DNA of 64,000 bases from Demequina oxidasica (GTDB taxonomy: Bacteria > Actinomycetota > Actinomycetes > Actinomycetales > Demequinaceae). Positions within the stretch are counted from its first letter, which is position 1, and each line of letters starts with the position of its first letter. The stretch is taken from the NCBI RefSeq assembly GCF_000975115.1, contig NZ_BBRE01000001.1, positions 434,001-498,000 of the forward strand, written 5' to 3'. A model generated the notes under the pieces. That model was not told where the DNA came from, ran no database searches, and saw only the letters and a list, made by a program, of their open reading frames with translations. This document shows, piece by piece, positions 32,895 to 41,949 of the stretch. Made by a program: the position numbers and the translations under genes.

Positions 32895-34355
32895 CTAGTC
32901 GGCGGGGATCAGCGTGTACTTGGTGGACAGATACTCGTGAATTCCTTCGAGGCCGCCCTCGCGGCCAAGTCCTGACAACTTGACGCCGCCGAACGGCGCA
33001 GCGGCGTTCGAGACCACGCCCACGTTGAGCCCCATCATGCCCGTCTCCATGAGATCGATCATGCGGTGCCCGCGAGCAAGGTCCCTGGTATAGACGTAAG
33101 AAACGAGACCGTACTCGGTGTCGTTCGCGAGCGCGACGGCCTCCGCCTCGTCAGAGAAGGTCGCGATAGCCAGCACTGGACCAAAGATCTCGGCGGTGAG
33201 GATATCGCTACCGGGTTGCACGTTCGCCACCACGGTGGGCTCATAGAAGGTGCCCGGCCCGTCGATGGCCTCGCCGCCGGTCATGATCTGCGCGCCCTTG
33301 GCCACCGCGTCCGCCACCAGGTTGGCTGAGGTCTCTACGGCTGAGTCATTGATCAGCGGCCCGATGTTCACGCCGTCCTCGGTGCCCCGTCCCACCTTCA
33401 TGGCGGTGACGCGCTCAGTGACACGCTTGGTGAATTCCTCCGCGACGGACTCGTGAACGATGAAGCGGTTGGCTGCCGTACAAGCCTGACCGATGTTGCG
33501 GAACTTCGCGGCCATGGCGCCTTCGACAGCGGCATCGAGGTCCGCGTCTTCGAACACCACGAACGGCGCGTTACCGCCGAGCTCCATCGACACGCGCAGC
33601 ACGCGCTCCGACGCCTGCGAGATGAGCGTGCGGCCCACCTCGGTGGACCCGGTGAAGCTCAGCTTGCGCAGCCGCGGGTCCGCAATGATGGGGCCGGAAA
33701 CCTCGCGCGAATGGTGGGTGGTGATGACGTTGACGACGCCGTCAGGAACCCCCACCTCCTGCAGCACCTTGGCGAAGTAGAGTGTCGTCAAGGGGGTCAG
33801 TTCCGCCGGCTTGACCACCACGGTGCATCCGGCGGCCAGCGCGGGGGCAATCTTGCGGGTCGCCATCGCGAGCGGGAAGTTCCACGGCGTGATGAGGAAG
33901 CACGGCCCCACGGGCCGTTGTGAGACCACCATGCGGCCGGTGCCTTCGGGGTTGAGCCCATAGCGGCCGGTCACCCGCACGGCCTCCTCGGAGAACCAGC
34001 GCAGAAACTCGTTGCCGTAGGCCACCTCGCCGCGCGCCTCCGCGAGGGGCTTGCCCATCTCTAGCGTCATGAGGAGAGCGAATTCGTCCGTACGTTCGCG
34101 TACCAACTCAAAGGCGGAACGCAACAGTTCCGCACGCACGCGCGGCGCCGCCGCGGCCCACTCGTCGGCGGCCGATGCTGCGGCGTCGAGGGCTCGCAGT
34201 CCGTCCCCTACCCTCGCCGATGCGATGGTCCGGAGAGTCTTGCCAGTCGCGGGGTCGCTCACATCGAGTGTCTCGCCGCTTTCGCCGTCCCTCCACTGTC
34301 CGCCAATGAACAGCTGGTTCGGGACTGATGCCAACAGGTCCGCTTCAGAAATCAT
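32895..34355 (-). CDS. Succinate-semialdehyde dehydrogenase, second copy
   Basis: A 486-residue aldehyde dehydrogenase with VSMELGGNAPFVVF and the Cys site NIGQACTAANRF, closest in pattern to the NADP-type GabD. The real start is ATG 34355, which overlaps the aminotransferase stop as ATGA; the much longer frame to 34946 runs across that gene and is rejected. Two SSADH-type enzymes in a row suggest one for succinate semialdehyde and one for a related aldehyde such as 4-aminobutanal or malonate semialdehyde. Confidence 0.85.
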   Translation of the reverse strand: MISEADLLASVPNQLFIGGQWRDGESGETLDVSDPATGKTLRTIASARVGDGLRALDAAASAADEWAAAAPRVRAELLRSAFELVRERTDEFALLMTLEMGKPLAEARGEVAYGNEFLRWFSEEAVRVTGRYGLNPEGTGRMVVSQRPVGPCFLITPWNFPLAMATRKIAPALAAGCTVVVKPAELTPLTTLYFAKVLQEVGVPDGVVNVITTHHSREVSGPIIADPRLRKLSFTGSTEVGRTLISQASERVLRVSMELGGNAPFVVFEDADLDAAVEGAMAAKFRNIGQACTAANRFIVHESVAEEFTKRVTERVTAMKVGRGTEDGVNIGPLINDSAVETSANLVADAVAKGAQIMTGGEAIDGPGTFYEPTVVANVQPGSDILTAEIFGPVLAIATFSDEAEAVALANDTEYGLVSYVYTRDLARGHRMIDLMETGMMGLNVGVVSNAAAPFGGVKLSGLGREGGLEGIHEYLSTKYTLIPAD

Positions 34356-35710
34356 GAGATCCCCTTCAAGGCCGCGGCGACCACGTCGAGGCCCTCGTCG
34401 AGTAGTTCGTCGCTGATCGACAGCGGCGGCAAGAAGCGGACCACGTTGCCATACGTTCCACAGGTCAGCAGCACCACGCCCTGCGCGATGGCCGCCTTGG
34501 CCACGCCAATGGCGAGGGCAGCATCGGGCTCCGTGGTGCCGGGCTTGACGAACTCGGCCGCCACCATCGCGCCGCGCCCGCGCACGTCGCCGATGCGAGC
34601 ATCGGCTGCTTGGATCTGTAGGAGCCTGTCTACGAGCCTGACGCCGATCTCGCTCGCGCGCTCCACCAACCCGTCGTGCTCGAAGGCCTCGATGGACGCG
34701 AGCGCGGCTGCGCACGCGATGGGGTTGCCGCCGTACGTGCCACCCAGGCCACCCACGTGGGGTGCGTCCATGATCTCGGCACGACCAGTGACTGCTGCGA
34801 GGGGCAGCCCACCCGCGATCCCCTTGGCAGTGGCGATGAGATCCGGCACCACGCCAAACAGTTCGGACGCAAACATCGCTCCGGTGCGGGCGAATCCCGT
34901 CTGCACCTCGTCGGCAATGAAAACCACCCCGTTTGCGGTGCACCACTCGCTGATCGCTTCAAGGAAGCCATCGGCCGGGACGATGAAACCGCCCTCGCCC
35001 AGGATCGGCTCGATGATGACCGCGGCGAGGTTGCCAGCGCCCACTTGCTTCTCGATGACGGAGATCGACCGAGCCGCAGCCTCCGCGCCGCCCAGCCCGT
35101 CGTGAAACGGATAGCTCACGGGCGCCCGGTACACCTCGCCGGCAAACGGCCCGAAGCCGCTCTTGTAGGGCATGGACTTGGCGGTCAGCGCCATCGTCAA
35201 ATTTGTGCGGCCGTGATAAGCGTGGTCGAAGGCGACGACCGCCTGGCGACCGGTGAACTTGCGGGCGATCTTGACCGCGTTCTCTACTGCCTCCGCGCCC
35301 GAATTGAACAGCGCCGACTTCTTGGCGTGGTCCCCGGGAGTGAGCCTGTTGAGCGCCTCCGCGACAGCGACGTAGCCCTCGTACGGCGAGATCATGAAGC
35401 ACGTGTGGGTGAACGCGGCGACCTGCCGCGTCACGGCCTCGACGACGCGCGGGTGGGAGTTGCCGACGCCCGTCACGGCGATGCCGGAGCCCAGGTCAAT
35501 GAGTGAGTTTCCGTCGGCGTCGACAATGACGCCTCCCCCGGCGGCCACGGCGGCGATCGGCACGGTGTGCGCGACGCCCGAGGCCACCGCCTCGGCCTTG
35601 CGTGCCAGAAGTGCTAAGGACTTGGGACCCGGAATGGCGGTCACCATCCTCCGCTCCTGCGGGAGCCCTGGTCCACCTAGGACCTGATCAGACGTCATTG
35701 TGTCGGTCAT
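34352..35710 (-). CDS. gabT: 4-aminobutyrate aminotransferase
   Basis: A 452-residue class III PLP aminotransferase. Visible: GSGIAVTGVGNSHP near the start, NSGAEAVENAVKIARKFTG, the EPILGEGG segment, the FIADEVQTGF motif (Asp binds the PLP pyridine), and TAKGIAGGLPLAAVTG with the Schiff-base Lys. Pattern and neighbours (two SSADHs) fit GABA:2-oxoglutarate transamination. ATG 35710 overlaps the previous stop as ATGA. Confidence 0.87.
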   Translation of the reverse strand: MTDTMTSDQVLGGPGLPQERRMVTAIPGPKSLALLARKAEAVASGVAHTVPIAAVAAGGGVIVDADGNSLIDLGSGIAVTGVGNSHPRVVEAVTRQVAAFTHTCFMISPYEGYVAVAEALNRLTPGDHAKKSALFNSGAEAVENAVKIARKFTGRQAVVAFDHAYHGRTNLTMALTAKSMPYKSGFGPFAGEVYRAPVSYPFHDGLGGAEAAARSISVIEKQVGAGNLAAVIIEPILGEGGFIVPADGFLEAISEWCTANGVVFIADEVQTGFARTGAMFASELFGVVPDLIATAKGIAGGLPLAAVTGRAEIMDAPHVGGLGGTYGGNPIACAAALASIEAFEHDGLVERASEIGVRLVDRLLQIQAADARIGDVRGRGAMVAAEFVKPGTTEPDAALAIGVAKAAIAQGVVLLTCGTYGNVVRFLPPLSISDELLDEGLDVVAAALKGIS

Positions 35711-37092
35711 GATTTCGACCTTAGACCAGGGTTCGCGAGCGCCGCATGGTCTGCGACCTCGAGCGCCGTGTCCAGCGCGTCCAGGCCCCCGCGAAGCTCG
35801 TCCTCGGTGATCACCAGCGGCGGCGCCACGTGCATCCTGTTGAAGTGGATAAACGGCCAGACTCCGCCCCTCTTTGCTGCCGCAGCTAAAGCAGTCATGG
35901 GTGCCGCATCGGCGCCCGAGGCGTTGTACGGAACCAGCGGCTCGCGGGTGGTGCGATCACGCACCAGCTCCACAGCCCAGAACAGCCCCGTGCCTCGGAT
36001 CTCGCCCACGGACGGGTGGGTCTCGAGCCACCCCTCGAGTACCGGCCGCACGACCCGCTCCCCCAGGTCCCTCACGTGAGCCAGGATGCCGTCGCGCTCG
36101 AAGACCTCGAAGGTCGCCACGCCCGCCGCACAGGCCAACGGGTGACCCGAATAGGTCAATCCACCGGGGAAGGCGCGGTCGTCGAAGGTACTCGCGATCC
36201 GGTCGCTGATGACCACCCCACCCAGCGGGACGTACCCGGAGTTGATGCCCTTGGCGAACGTAATCAAGTCCGGCACTACCTCGTGTGCCTGGAACGCGAA
36301 CCACTCGCCCACGCGACCAAAGCCCACCATGACCTCGTCCGCGATGAAGACAATGTTGTATTTGTCGCACAGCGCGCGGACGCCGGCGAGGTAGCCGGGC
36401 GGCGGGATGAGCACGCCATTGGTGCCCACTATCGTCTCCAGCACGATCGCGCCAATGGTGGACGCACCCTCCAGGATGATGGTCTGCTCGAGGTGCTCCA
36501 GCGCGCGAGCGCCCTCCTCTGCCTCATCACTTGCGTGGAACGCAGATCGATACGCGTAGGGCCCAAAGAAGTGCACGACCGAGGGGTCCCCGGGCTCGTT
36601 CGCCCAGCGGCGCGGGTCACCCGTCATCGACATCGCAGTGGTCGTGTTGCCGTGGTAGCTCCGGTACGCCGCAAGAACCTTGCGCTTGCCGGTCGCAAGA
36701 CGCGCCATCCGCACCGCATTCTCATTCGCGTCGGCCCCACCGTTGGTGAAGAACACCTTGGTGAACGGCTCCCCAGCGACACCCACAATGAGCCGAGCGA
36801 GCTCGCCGCGCACGTCGTTCGCCACGGAAGGCTGGATCGTGGCGAGCTTGCCCGCCTGCTCCTGAATCGCTGCCACGAGGTCGGGTTGCTGATGGCCTAG
36901 GTTGAGGTTAACCAGTTGAGAGGAGAAGTCGAGGTACCGGTTGCCCTGGTAGTCCCAGAACTCAGCGCCCAGCCCACCTGCGACGGGCAGTGGGTCAATG
37001 TGGGCCTGGGCACTCCACGAGTGGAACACGTGGGCGCGGTCGTCCGCCCTGACTCGGGCCTCGGCGTCGGAGGTGGCTTCGTGTGCGGTCAT
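35707..37092 (-). CDS. Class III aminotransferase (omega-amino acid or amine type)
   Basis: A 461-residue PLP aminotransferase with NGGADANENAVRMAR, FIADEVMVGFGR (PLP Asp) and the TFAKGINSGYVPLGGV Lys site. It resembles the putrescine/beta-alanine/omega-amino acid:pyruvate group more than GabT. ATG 37092 follows GAGGAG, so the frame to 37107 is trimmed. Sits between mmsA-type dehydrogenase and gabT and is probably cotranscribed with them. Confidence 0.8.
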   Translation of the reverse strand: MTAHEATSDAEARVRADDRAHVFHSWSAQAHIDPLPVAGGLGAEFWDYQGNRYLDFSSQLVNLNLGHQQPDLVAAIQEQAGKLATIQPSVANDVRGELARLIVGVAGEPFTKVFFTNGGADANENAVRMARLATGKRKVLAAYRSYHGNTTTAMSMTGDPRRWANEPGDPSVVHFFGPYAYRSAFHASDEAEEGARALEHLEQTIILEGASTIGAIVLETIVGTNGVLIPPPGYLAGVRALCDKYNIVFIADEVMVGFGRVGEWFAFQAHEVVPDLITFAKGINSGYVPLGGVVISDRIASTFDDRAFPGGLTYSGHPLACAAGVATFEVFERDGILAHVRDLGERVVRPVLEGWLETHPSVGEIRGTGLFWAVELVRDRTTREPLVPYNASGADAAPMTALAAAAKRGGVWPFIHFNRMHVAPPLVITEDELRGGLDALDTALEVADHAALANPGLRSKS

Positions 37093-37114
37093 GATTCTCC
37101 TCGTCAATGCCGGA

Positions 37115-38602
37115 TCAGTGGTTGCTCGGAAAGCCCAGGTCGAGCTGCGACTCGCTGGGGTCGGGCCAGCGCGTGGTCACCACCTTGGAACGCGTGTAGA
37201 AGTGGATGGACTCGGGTCCATAAATGTGGGAGTCACCAAAGAGTGAGTCCTTCCATCCGCCGAACGAGTACGCACCAATCGGGACGGGCAGCGGCACGTT
37301 GATGCCGACCATTCCCACCTCGATGTCCTCCGTGAAGCGGCGCGCAGTGGCTCCGTCGCGGGTGAAGATCGCGGTGCCATTGGCGAACGAGTTCGCATTG
37401 ATCAGGTCGACCGCCTGGTCGTAGTCGTCGACCCGGACGACCGCGAGCACGGGGCCAAAAATCTCGTCGGTGTAGACGCTCATTTGCGGCGTCACGCGGT
37501 CCACTAGGCTGACGCCCAGGAAGAAGCCGTCAGAGTCGAACTCCGCGGACCGGCCGTCGAGCACGACCTCCGCGCCCTGCGAGGGGGCGTTGGCGATGTA
37601 GGACGCCACCTTGTCGCGGTGCTCACGAGTGATGAGCGGCCCCATCTGCGAGTCCGGATCCGTGCCGGCGCCGATGGTGAGGGACTCGGCGCGCTCGCGA
37701 ATTTTGGCCACCACGGCATCGGCCGTCGCGTCTCCCACCGCCACCAAGACGGAAATAGCCATGCAGCGCTCGCCGGCGGAGCCGTAGGCGGCGTTGACGG
37801 CCGCGTCCGCCGCGGAGTCCAGATCAGCGTCGGGCATCACGATCATGTGGTTCTTGGCGCCACCAAGAGCCTGCACCCGCTTTCCGTTGGCAGCGGCACG
37901 CGAATAGATGCCACGCGCAATAGGGGTGGAGCCCACAAAGCTCACTGCACCGATGCCGGGCGAGTCGAGCAGCGCGTCTACGGCCTCCTTGTCGCCATGC
38001 ACCACGTTGAAGACTCCGGGAGGCACTCCCGCCTCCTCCCACAGCCGCGCGAGGATCATCGCCGTGGTCGGGTCCTTCTCGCTGGGCTTGAGGATGACGG
38101 CGTTGCCGGTCGCGAGCGCGGAGGCACTCATCCACAGCGGCACCATCGCGGGGAAGTTGAAGGGCGTGATGCACGCGACCACGCCGATGGGCTGCTTGAG
38201 GGTGTGCACGTCGACACCCGTGGCAACTCCCGTGGAGTACTCGCCCTTGAGGAGGTTGACAAGTCCGGCGGCGAACTCGACGTTCTCAATGCCACGCGAG
38301 ATCTCACCTGCGGCGTCCGAGAGCACCTTGCCGTGCTCGGCCGTGATGGCGGCCGCGATCTGGTCGGTGTGCTCGATCAGTAGTTGACGCATTCGGAAGA
38401 ACACGCCCGCGCGCTTGACGAGTCCCATCTTCTGCCACGCGCCCTGCGCCGCCGCGGCAACCTTCACCACGTGGGCGACGTCAGCGGCCGATGCGAACGC
38501 TACCGTCGCGGTTTGCTCACCTGTTGCGGGGTTGAAGACCGCCCCAGACCGGGCTATTTCACCGTAAGGGACACCGCCCACGTGATGTTGAATGTTATTC
38601 AT
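37115..38602 (-). CDS. mmsA: CoA-acylating methylmalonate-semialdehyde dehydrogenase
   Basis: A 495-residue aldehyde dehydrogenase with the MMSDH features: PIGVVACITPFNFPAMVPLWM, GSTPIARGIYSRAAANGKRVQALGGAKNHMIVMPDADLD, and the Cys site GSAGERCMAISV. The lack of the usual ELGG Glu is a hallmark of the CoA-dependent MMSDH. In a polyamine/beta-alanine setting it would turn malonate semialdehyde into acetyl-CoA. ATG 38602 after AGGAAGGA. Confidence 0.88.
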   Translation of the reverse strand: MNNIQHHVGGVPYGEIARSGAVFNPATGEQTATVAFASAADVAHVVKVAAAAQGAWQKMGLVKRAGVFFRMRQLLIEHTDQIAAAITAEHGKVLSDAAGEISRGIENVEFAAGLVNLLKGEYSTGVATGVDVHTLKQPIGVVACITPFNFPAMVPLWMSASALATGNAVILKPSEKDPTTAMILARLWEEAGVPPGVFNVVHGDKEAVDALLDSPGIGAVSFVGSTPIARGIYSRAAANGKRVQALGGAKNHMIVMPDADLDSAADAAVNAAYGSAGERCMAISVLVAVGDATADAVVAKIRERAESLTIGAGTDPDSQMGPLITREHRDKVASYIANAPSQGAEVVLDGRSAEFDSDGFFLGVSLVDRVTPQMSVYTDEIFGPVLAVVRVDDYDQAVDLINANSFANGTAIFTRDGATARRFTEDIEVGMVGINVPLPVPIGAYSFGGWKDSLFGDSHIYGPESIHFYTRSKVVTTRWPDPSESQLDLGFPSNH

Positions 38603-38614
38603 TGGGTTCCTTCC

Positions 38615-38980
38615 TCAAGCACTCGGCGCCGCGAGGTCCGCGGCTTGGCACACATAGATCTTGCGAAGCGTTTCGTGAACGATCCAGGTGGTGCGCGTTC
38701 CTGCGGACAGTCGCACCACGTCACCCGCGGTGACCTGAAGTTGTTCACCGTCGTCGAACTCGAGGGTGGCGCTGCCGGAGACCACCACAAAAATCTCGTC
38801 CTCCTCGACGTCCATGCTGGTGCCGACACTGTGCTCCCACACCCCTACCTCGCTGCCCCCGAGCGTCGCGAGGGACACAAGTCCCGCGTGCGGCTCAGGC
38901 GCGTCTGCGGAAACGGATTCGAGCGGGATCACGACGGCGGAAGCCGACACGACTGCCCCGCTGACGAGCACATCCGTCAT
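38615..38980 (-). CDS. Small cupin domain protein
   Basis: A 121-residue single cupin with GTSMDVEEDEIFVVVSGSATLEFDDGEQLQVTAGDVVRLSAGT, i.e. the two cupin motifs in order. ATG 38980 overlaps the upstream oxidase stop as ATGA. Such cupins occur in many polyamine operons (PuuR-linked cupin-like) but the reaction here is unknown. Confidence 0.78.
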   Translation of the reverse strand: MTDVLVSGAVVSASAVVIPLESVSADAPEPHAGLVSLATLGGSEVGVWEHSVGTSMDVEEDEIFVVVSGSATLEFDDGEQLQVTAGDVVRLSAGTRTTWIVHETLRKIYVCQAADLAAPSA

Positions 38981-40356
38981 GAGTCGAACCCCATTCCGAT
39001 GGCATCCAACGTGCGCAGGAGGGCGTCGCGCCTACCCTCGCGGTGATCGGCCTTATTCAGTGAGCGGCGGGTCAGGTTGATTCCGACCGATGCGATGGGT
39101 TCCGGTGGGAACGGTCGGGGGCGGCTGCGCACCATGTCGGTTTCGGTACGCTCCGTGGGCTTCCCGTCCAGCAGGTCGAGCATGACGTTGGCGCCAAAGC
39201 GGGTTGCACCGACACCAAGTCCGGTGAAACCGAGCGAGTACGCCACCTGACCGCCGCGGGCGGTCCCGAAGAACGGGCTGAACCTGCTGCACGTGTCGAT
39301 GGCGCCGGCCCACCGGTGTGTGAACTTCACGCCGCTCAGTTGCGGGAAGGTGGTCAGGAAGTGACTTGCCAGCATCTCGTAGGTTTTACGCCGGTCCTCG
39401 TACTCGCGACGCACGCGTCCACCGGAGTGATAGATGGCGTCGTAGCCGCCAAACAGGATGCGATTGTCCGCCGTCAGGCGGTAGTAGTGGAACTGGTTTC
39501 CCATGTCGCCGATGCCCTGTCGGCCTTCCCAGCCGATGCTCGCCATTTGTGCGTCGCTGAGCGGCTCGGTGACCAGGACGTAGTCGTAAACTGCCACTGT
39601 CATAAGCCTGTTGCGCTTGAGCAGCGGCCGGAAGGCGTTGGTGCCAAGGGCCACCTGACGTGCGCGCACCGTGCCGACCTTGGTCACGAGGTTGGTGCCG
39701 TTCATCGTTTGCACCGGGGTGCGTTCGTGGATGCGCACTCCAAGTTCGGTGGCCACGCGCGCGAGCTCAGTCGCGAGCTTGTACGGGTGAACCAGCGCAC
39801 CCTCACCGTCGAACTCCCCTCCTAGGTAGGTAGGTGAGTTGACGAGCGATCGCACACCGGCACCGTCCAGCGCGCCCTCTTCCAGCCATTCGAGCTGGTG
39901 CGGCTCTACTGCCACGGTGAGGCCGCCGGTGCGCTCGAATTCGGCATCCATGTCGTAACGGGCGACCGTTGCCTCAATCTCGTCAAGGTTCTGTGAGCCA
40001 AGCGCGTCAAGTTGGTCAATCTCGTGGGGCCAGCGACTCTCGCCGTTAGCGCGGCCATGGGTCAGGCTGGGCTCACAGAATCCGCCATTACGCCCTGAGG
40101 CTGCCCCTCCGACGCGTCCACCCTCGAGCACCACCACATCCCTCTTGGGGTCGCGCTCCTTGGCGAGAATCGCAGTCCAGAGTCCGCTATATCCGCCGCC
40201 CACGATCGCCAAGTCGGCCTGAGCATCGGCTGCAAGCGGTGTGTAGCGGGGCCGCGCCACCGAGTCGATCCAGAAGGATCCGAGTTTGCTGCCCTCCAAT
40301 GCAGCGGACACGACGGAAGAGTCAGGAACGCTTCGCTCAAAAACGGTCAAAACCAC
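38977..40356 (-). CDS. FAD-dependent oxidoreductase, gamma-glutamylputrescine oxidase-like
   Basis: A 459-residue DAO-family flavoenzyme with the FAD-binding GGGYSG at 53-58 and the ASGRNGGF signature (about 85-92), typical of PuuB-like amine oxidases. The C-terminal region has WAGAIDTCSRFSPF and the GFTGLGVGATRFGANVM motif. It would oxidise an amine to an aldehyde with H2O2 release. GTG 40356 is the likely start; it faces the aminotransferase at 40499. First gene of the seven-gene minus run to 31511. Confidence 0.85.
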   Translation of the reverse strand: MVLTVFERSVPDSSVVSAALEGSKLGSFWIDSVARPRYTPLAADAQADLAIVGGGYSGLWTAILAKERDPKRDVVVLEGGRVGGAASGRNGGFCEPSLTHGRANGESRWPHEIDQLDALGSQNLDEIEATVARYDMDAEFERTGGLTVAVEPHQLEWLEEGALDGAGVRSLVNSPTYLGGEFDGEGALVHPYKLATELARVATELGVRIHERTPVQTMNGTNLVTKVGTVRARQVALGTNAFRPLLKRNRLMTVAVYDYVLVTEPLSDAQMASIGWEGRQGIGDMGNQFHYYRLTADNRILFGGYDAIYHSGGRVRREYEDRRKTYEMLASHFLTTFPQLSGVKFTHRWAGAIDTCSRFSPFFGTARGGQVAYSLGFTGLGVGATRFGANVMLDLLDGKPTERTETDMVRSRPRPFPPEPIASVGINLTRRSLNKADHREGRRDALLRTLDAIGMGFDS

Positions 40357-40445
40357 CCGTTCGCCCCCTTCGGCCGTGTTGCTCGGAACATGCGAAATCC
40401 GCAGTCAAGTATCTTCTGAACCGCGTATTTCTTTGTTGTAGGCCA

Positions 40446-40498
40446 ATACTAGCGAAGAATCTGTTGCTTTTGCGACGCCGAGGCGCGATACTAGCGAA
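40446..40498. promoter_or_regulatory. 11-bp direct repeat in the divergent promoter region
   Basis: ATACTAGCGAA occurs at 40446-40456 and 40488-40498, 42 bp apart (four helical turns). The second copy abuts the ATG at 40499 and includes the candidate -10 GATACT, so a bound regulator would block the start. Candidate site for a regulator of both divergent units. Confidence 0.5.
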
Positions 40499-41881
40499 AT
40501 GGACTACAACCAGATGCAGACTGCCGCCAAGGACAACCTGTGGATGCATTTCACCCAGCACCACCGCTACGCCGATGCTGACGTACCCATCATCGTTCGA
40601 GGCGAGGGCGCTTACATCTGGGACGTCAACGGCAAGCGCTATCTCGACGGCCTGGCCGGACTCTTTGTCAATCAGTTGGGTCACGGTCGCGAGGAACTCG
40701 CCCAGGCTGCCGCCGATCAGGCGAAGCAGCTCGCATTCCACCCACTGTGGTCGTACGCGCACCCGGGCGCGATCGAGCTAGCGCAGCGACTCGCCGAGGC
40801 CGCTCCCGGTGAACTCAACCGCGTCTTCTTCACCACAGGTGGGGGTGAGGCCGTCGAGACGGCGTGGAAGCTCGCCAAGAACTTCTTCAAGCTCACCGGC
40901 AAGCCAATGAAGACCAAGGTCATCTCGCGCGCCGTTGCTTACCACGGCACCACGCAGGGTGCGCTGTCCATCACGGGCATCCCCGAGCTCAAGCAACAGT
41001 TCGAGCCCCTCGTGCCGGCCACGTTCCGCGTGCCGAACACGAACATCTACCGTGCGGGTGAGGTCACCGGCGGGCTTCTCGACGGCTCGGACCCTGAGGC
41101 CTTTGGCCGGTGGGCCGCGGACCAGATCGCGATCGCCATCGAGAACGAGGGCCCCGACACCGTGGCGGCTGTCTTCCTCGAGCCCGTGCAGAATGCGGGG
41201 GGCTGCTTCCCTCCGCCTCCCGGATACTTCCAGCGGGTGCGCGAGATCTGCGACAAGTACGACGTCCTCCTGGTCTCCGACGAGGTTATTTGCGCGTACG
41301 GACGCCTAGGCACCATGTTTGGCGCGCAGCGATTCGACTACGTTCCCGACATGATCACCACCGCCAAGGGCCTTACCTCGGGGTATTCGCCTCTGGGCGC
41401 GGTCATGATTGCGGACAGGCTCATGGAGCCCTTCCTCGAGCAGAGGGTCGCCTTCGCCCACGGCTACACGTTTGGAGGACACCCGGTCTCGACGGCTGTG
41501 GCGCTGAAAAACCTGGACATCTTCGCCGACGAACAAATTTTTGAGCATGTCAACGACAACAAGAATGCGTTCCGCGCGGTGCTCGAGTCATTGCGCGATC
41601 TGCCCATCGTTGGCGACGTGCGCGGCGACGGCTACTTTTACGGCATCGAGTTGGTCAAAGATAAGGACACCCGGGAGACGTTCAGCGACGACGAGTGCGA
41701 GCGCATCCTCCACGGCTACCTCTCGGGCGCGCTGTACGAGGCCGGGCTCTACTGCCGCGCCGACGACCGCGGCGACCCCGTCATCCAGCTGTCCCCGCCA
41801 CTCATCATCGGCCAGGCCGAATTCGACGAGATTGGCAGCATTCTGAGGGAAGTACTCACCGAGGCGTACGCGCGTCTGTAG
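40499..41881 (+). CDS. Class III aminotransferase, putrescine/beta-alanine:pyruvate type
   Basis: A 460-residue PLP aminotransferase with GLAGLFVNQLGHGREEL near the N-terminus, TTGGGEAVETAWKLAK, LVSDEVICAYGR (PLP Asp) and TTAKGLTSGYSPLGAV with the Lys. Pattern matches SpuC-like amine:pyruvate transaminases. ATG 40499 has no Shine-Dalgarno; GATACT ends 6 nt upstream, so probably leaderless. Divergent from the amine oxidase at 40356 and followed by a strong terminator. Confidence 0.85.
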   Translation: MDYNQMQTAAKDNLWMHFTQHHRYADADVPIIVRGEGAYIWDVNGKRYLDGLAGLFVNQLGHGREELAQAAADQAKQLAFHPLWSYAHPGAIELAQRLAEAAPGELNRVFFTTGGGEAVETAWKLAKNFFKLTGKPMKTKVISRAVAYHGTTQGALSITGIPELKQQFEPLVPATFRVPNTNIYRAGEVTGGLLDGSDPEAFGRWAADQIAIAIENEGPDTVAAVFLEPVQNAGGCFPPPPGYFQRVREICDKYDVLLVSDEVICAYGRLGTMFGAQRFDYVPDMITTAKGLTSGYSPLGAVMIADRLMEPFLEQRVAFAHGYTFGGHPVSTAVALKNLDIFADEQIFEHVNDNKNAFRAVLESLRDLPIVGDVRGDGYFYGIELVKDKDTRETFSDDECERILHGYLSGALYEAGLYCRADDRGDPVIQLSPPLIIGQAEFDEIGSILREVLTEAYARL

Positions 41882-41890
41882 TACTTGCGG

Positions 41891-41939
41891 AACGAGTGAG
41901 ACCCCAGCCGCACGGTGCGGCTGGGGTCTCACTCGTTTG
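41891..41939. terminator. Bidirectional terminator between aminotransferase and transporter genes
   Basis: A perfect 22-bp inverted repeat with a 3-nt loop CGG (arms 41891-41912, 41916-41937) ending in TTT. It serves the plus-strand aminotransferase and the minus-strand potC. Confidence 0.85.
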
Positions 41940-41949
41940 TGACTAGTTG

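Noticed and set aside
32895-34946. A 683-residue reading frame in place of the second SSADH
   Set aside because: The N-terminal 197 codons lie across the gabT gene in another frame and have no protein-like pattern; the ATGA overlap at 34355 gives a better start.
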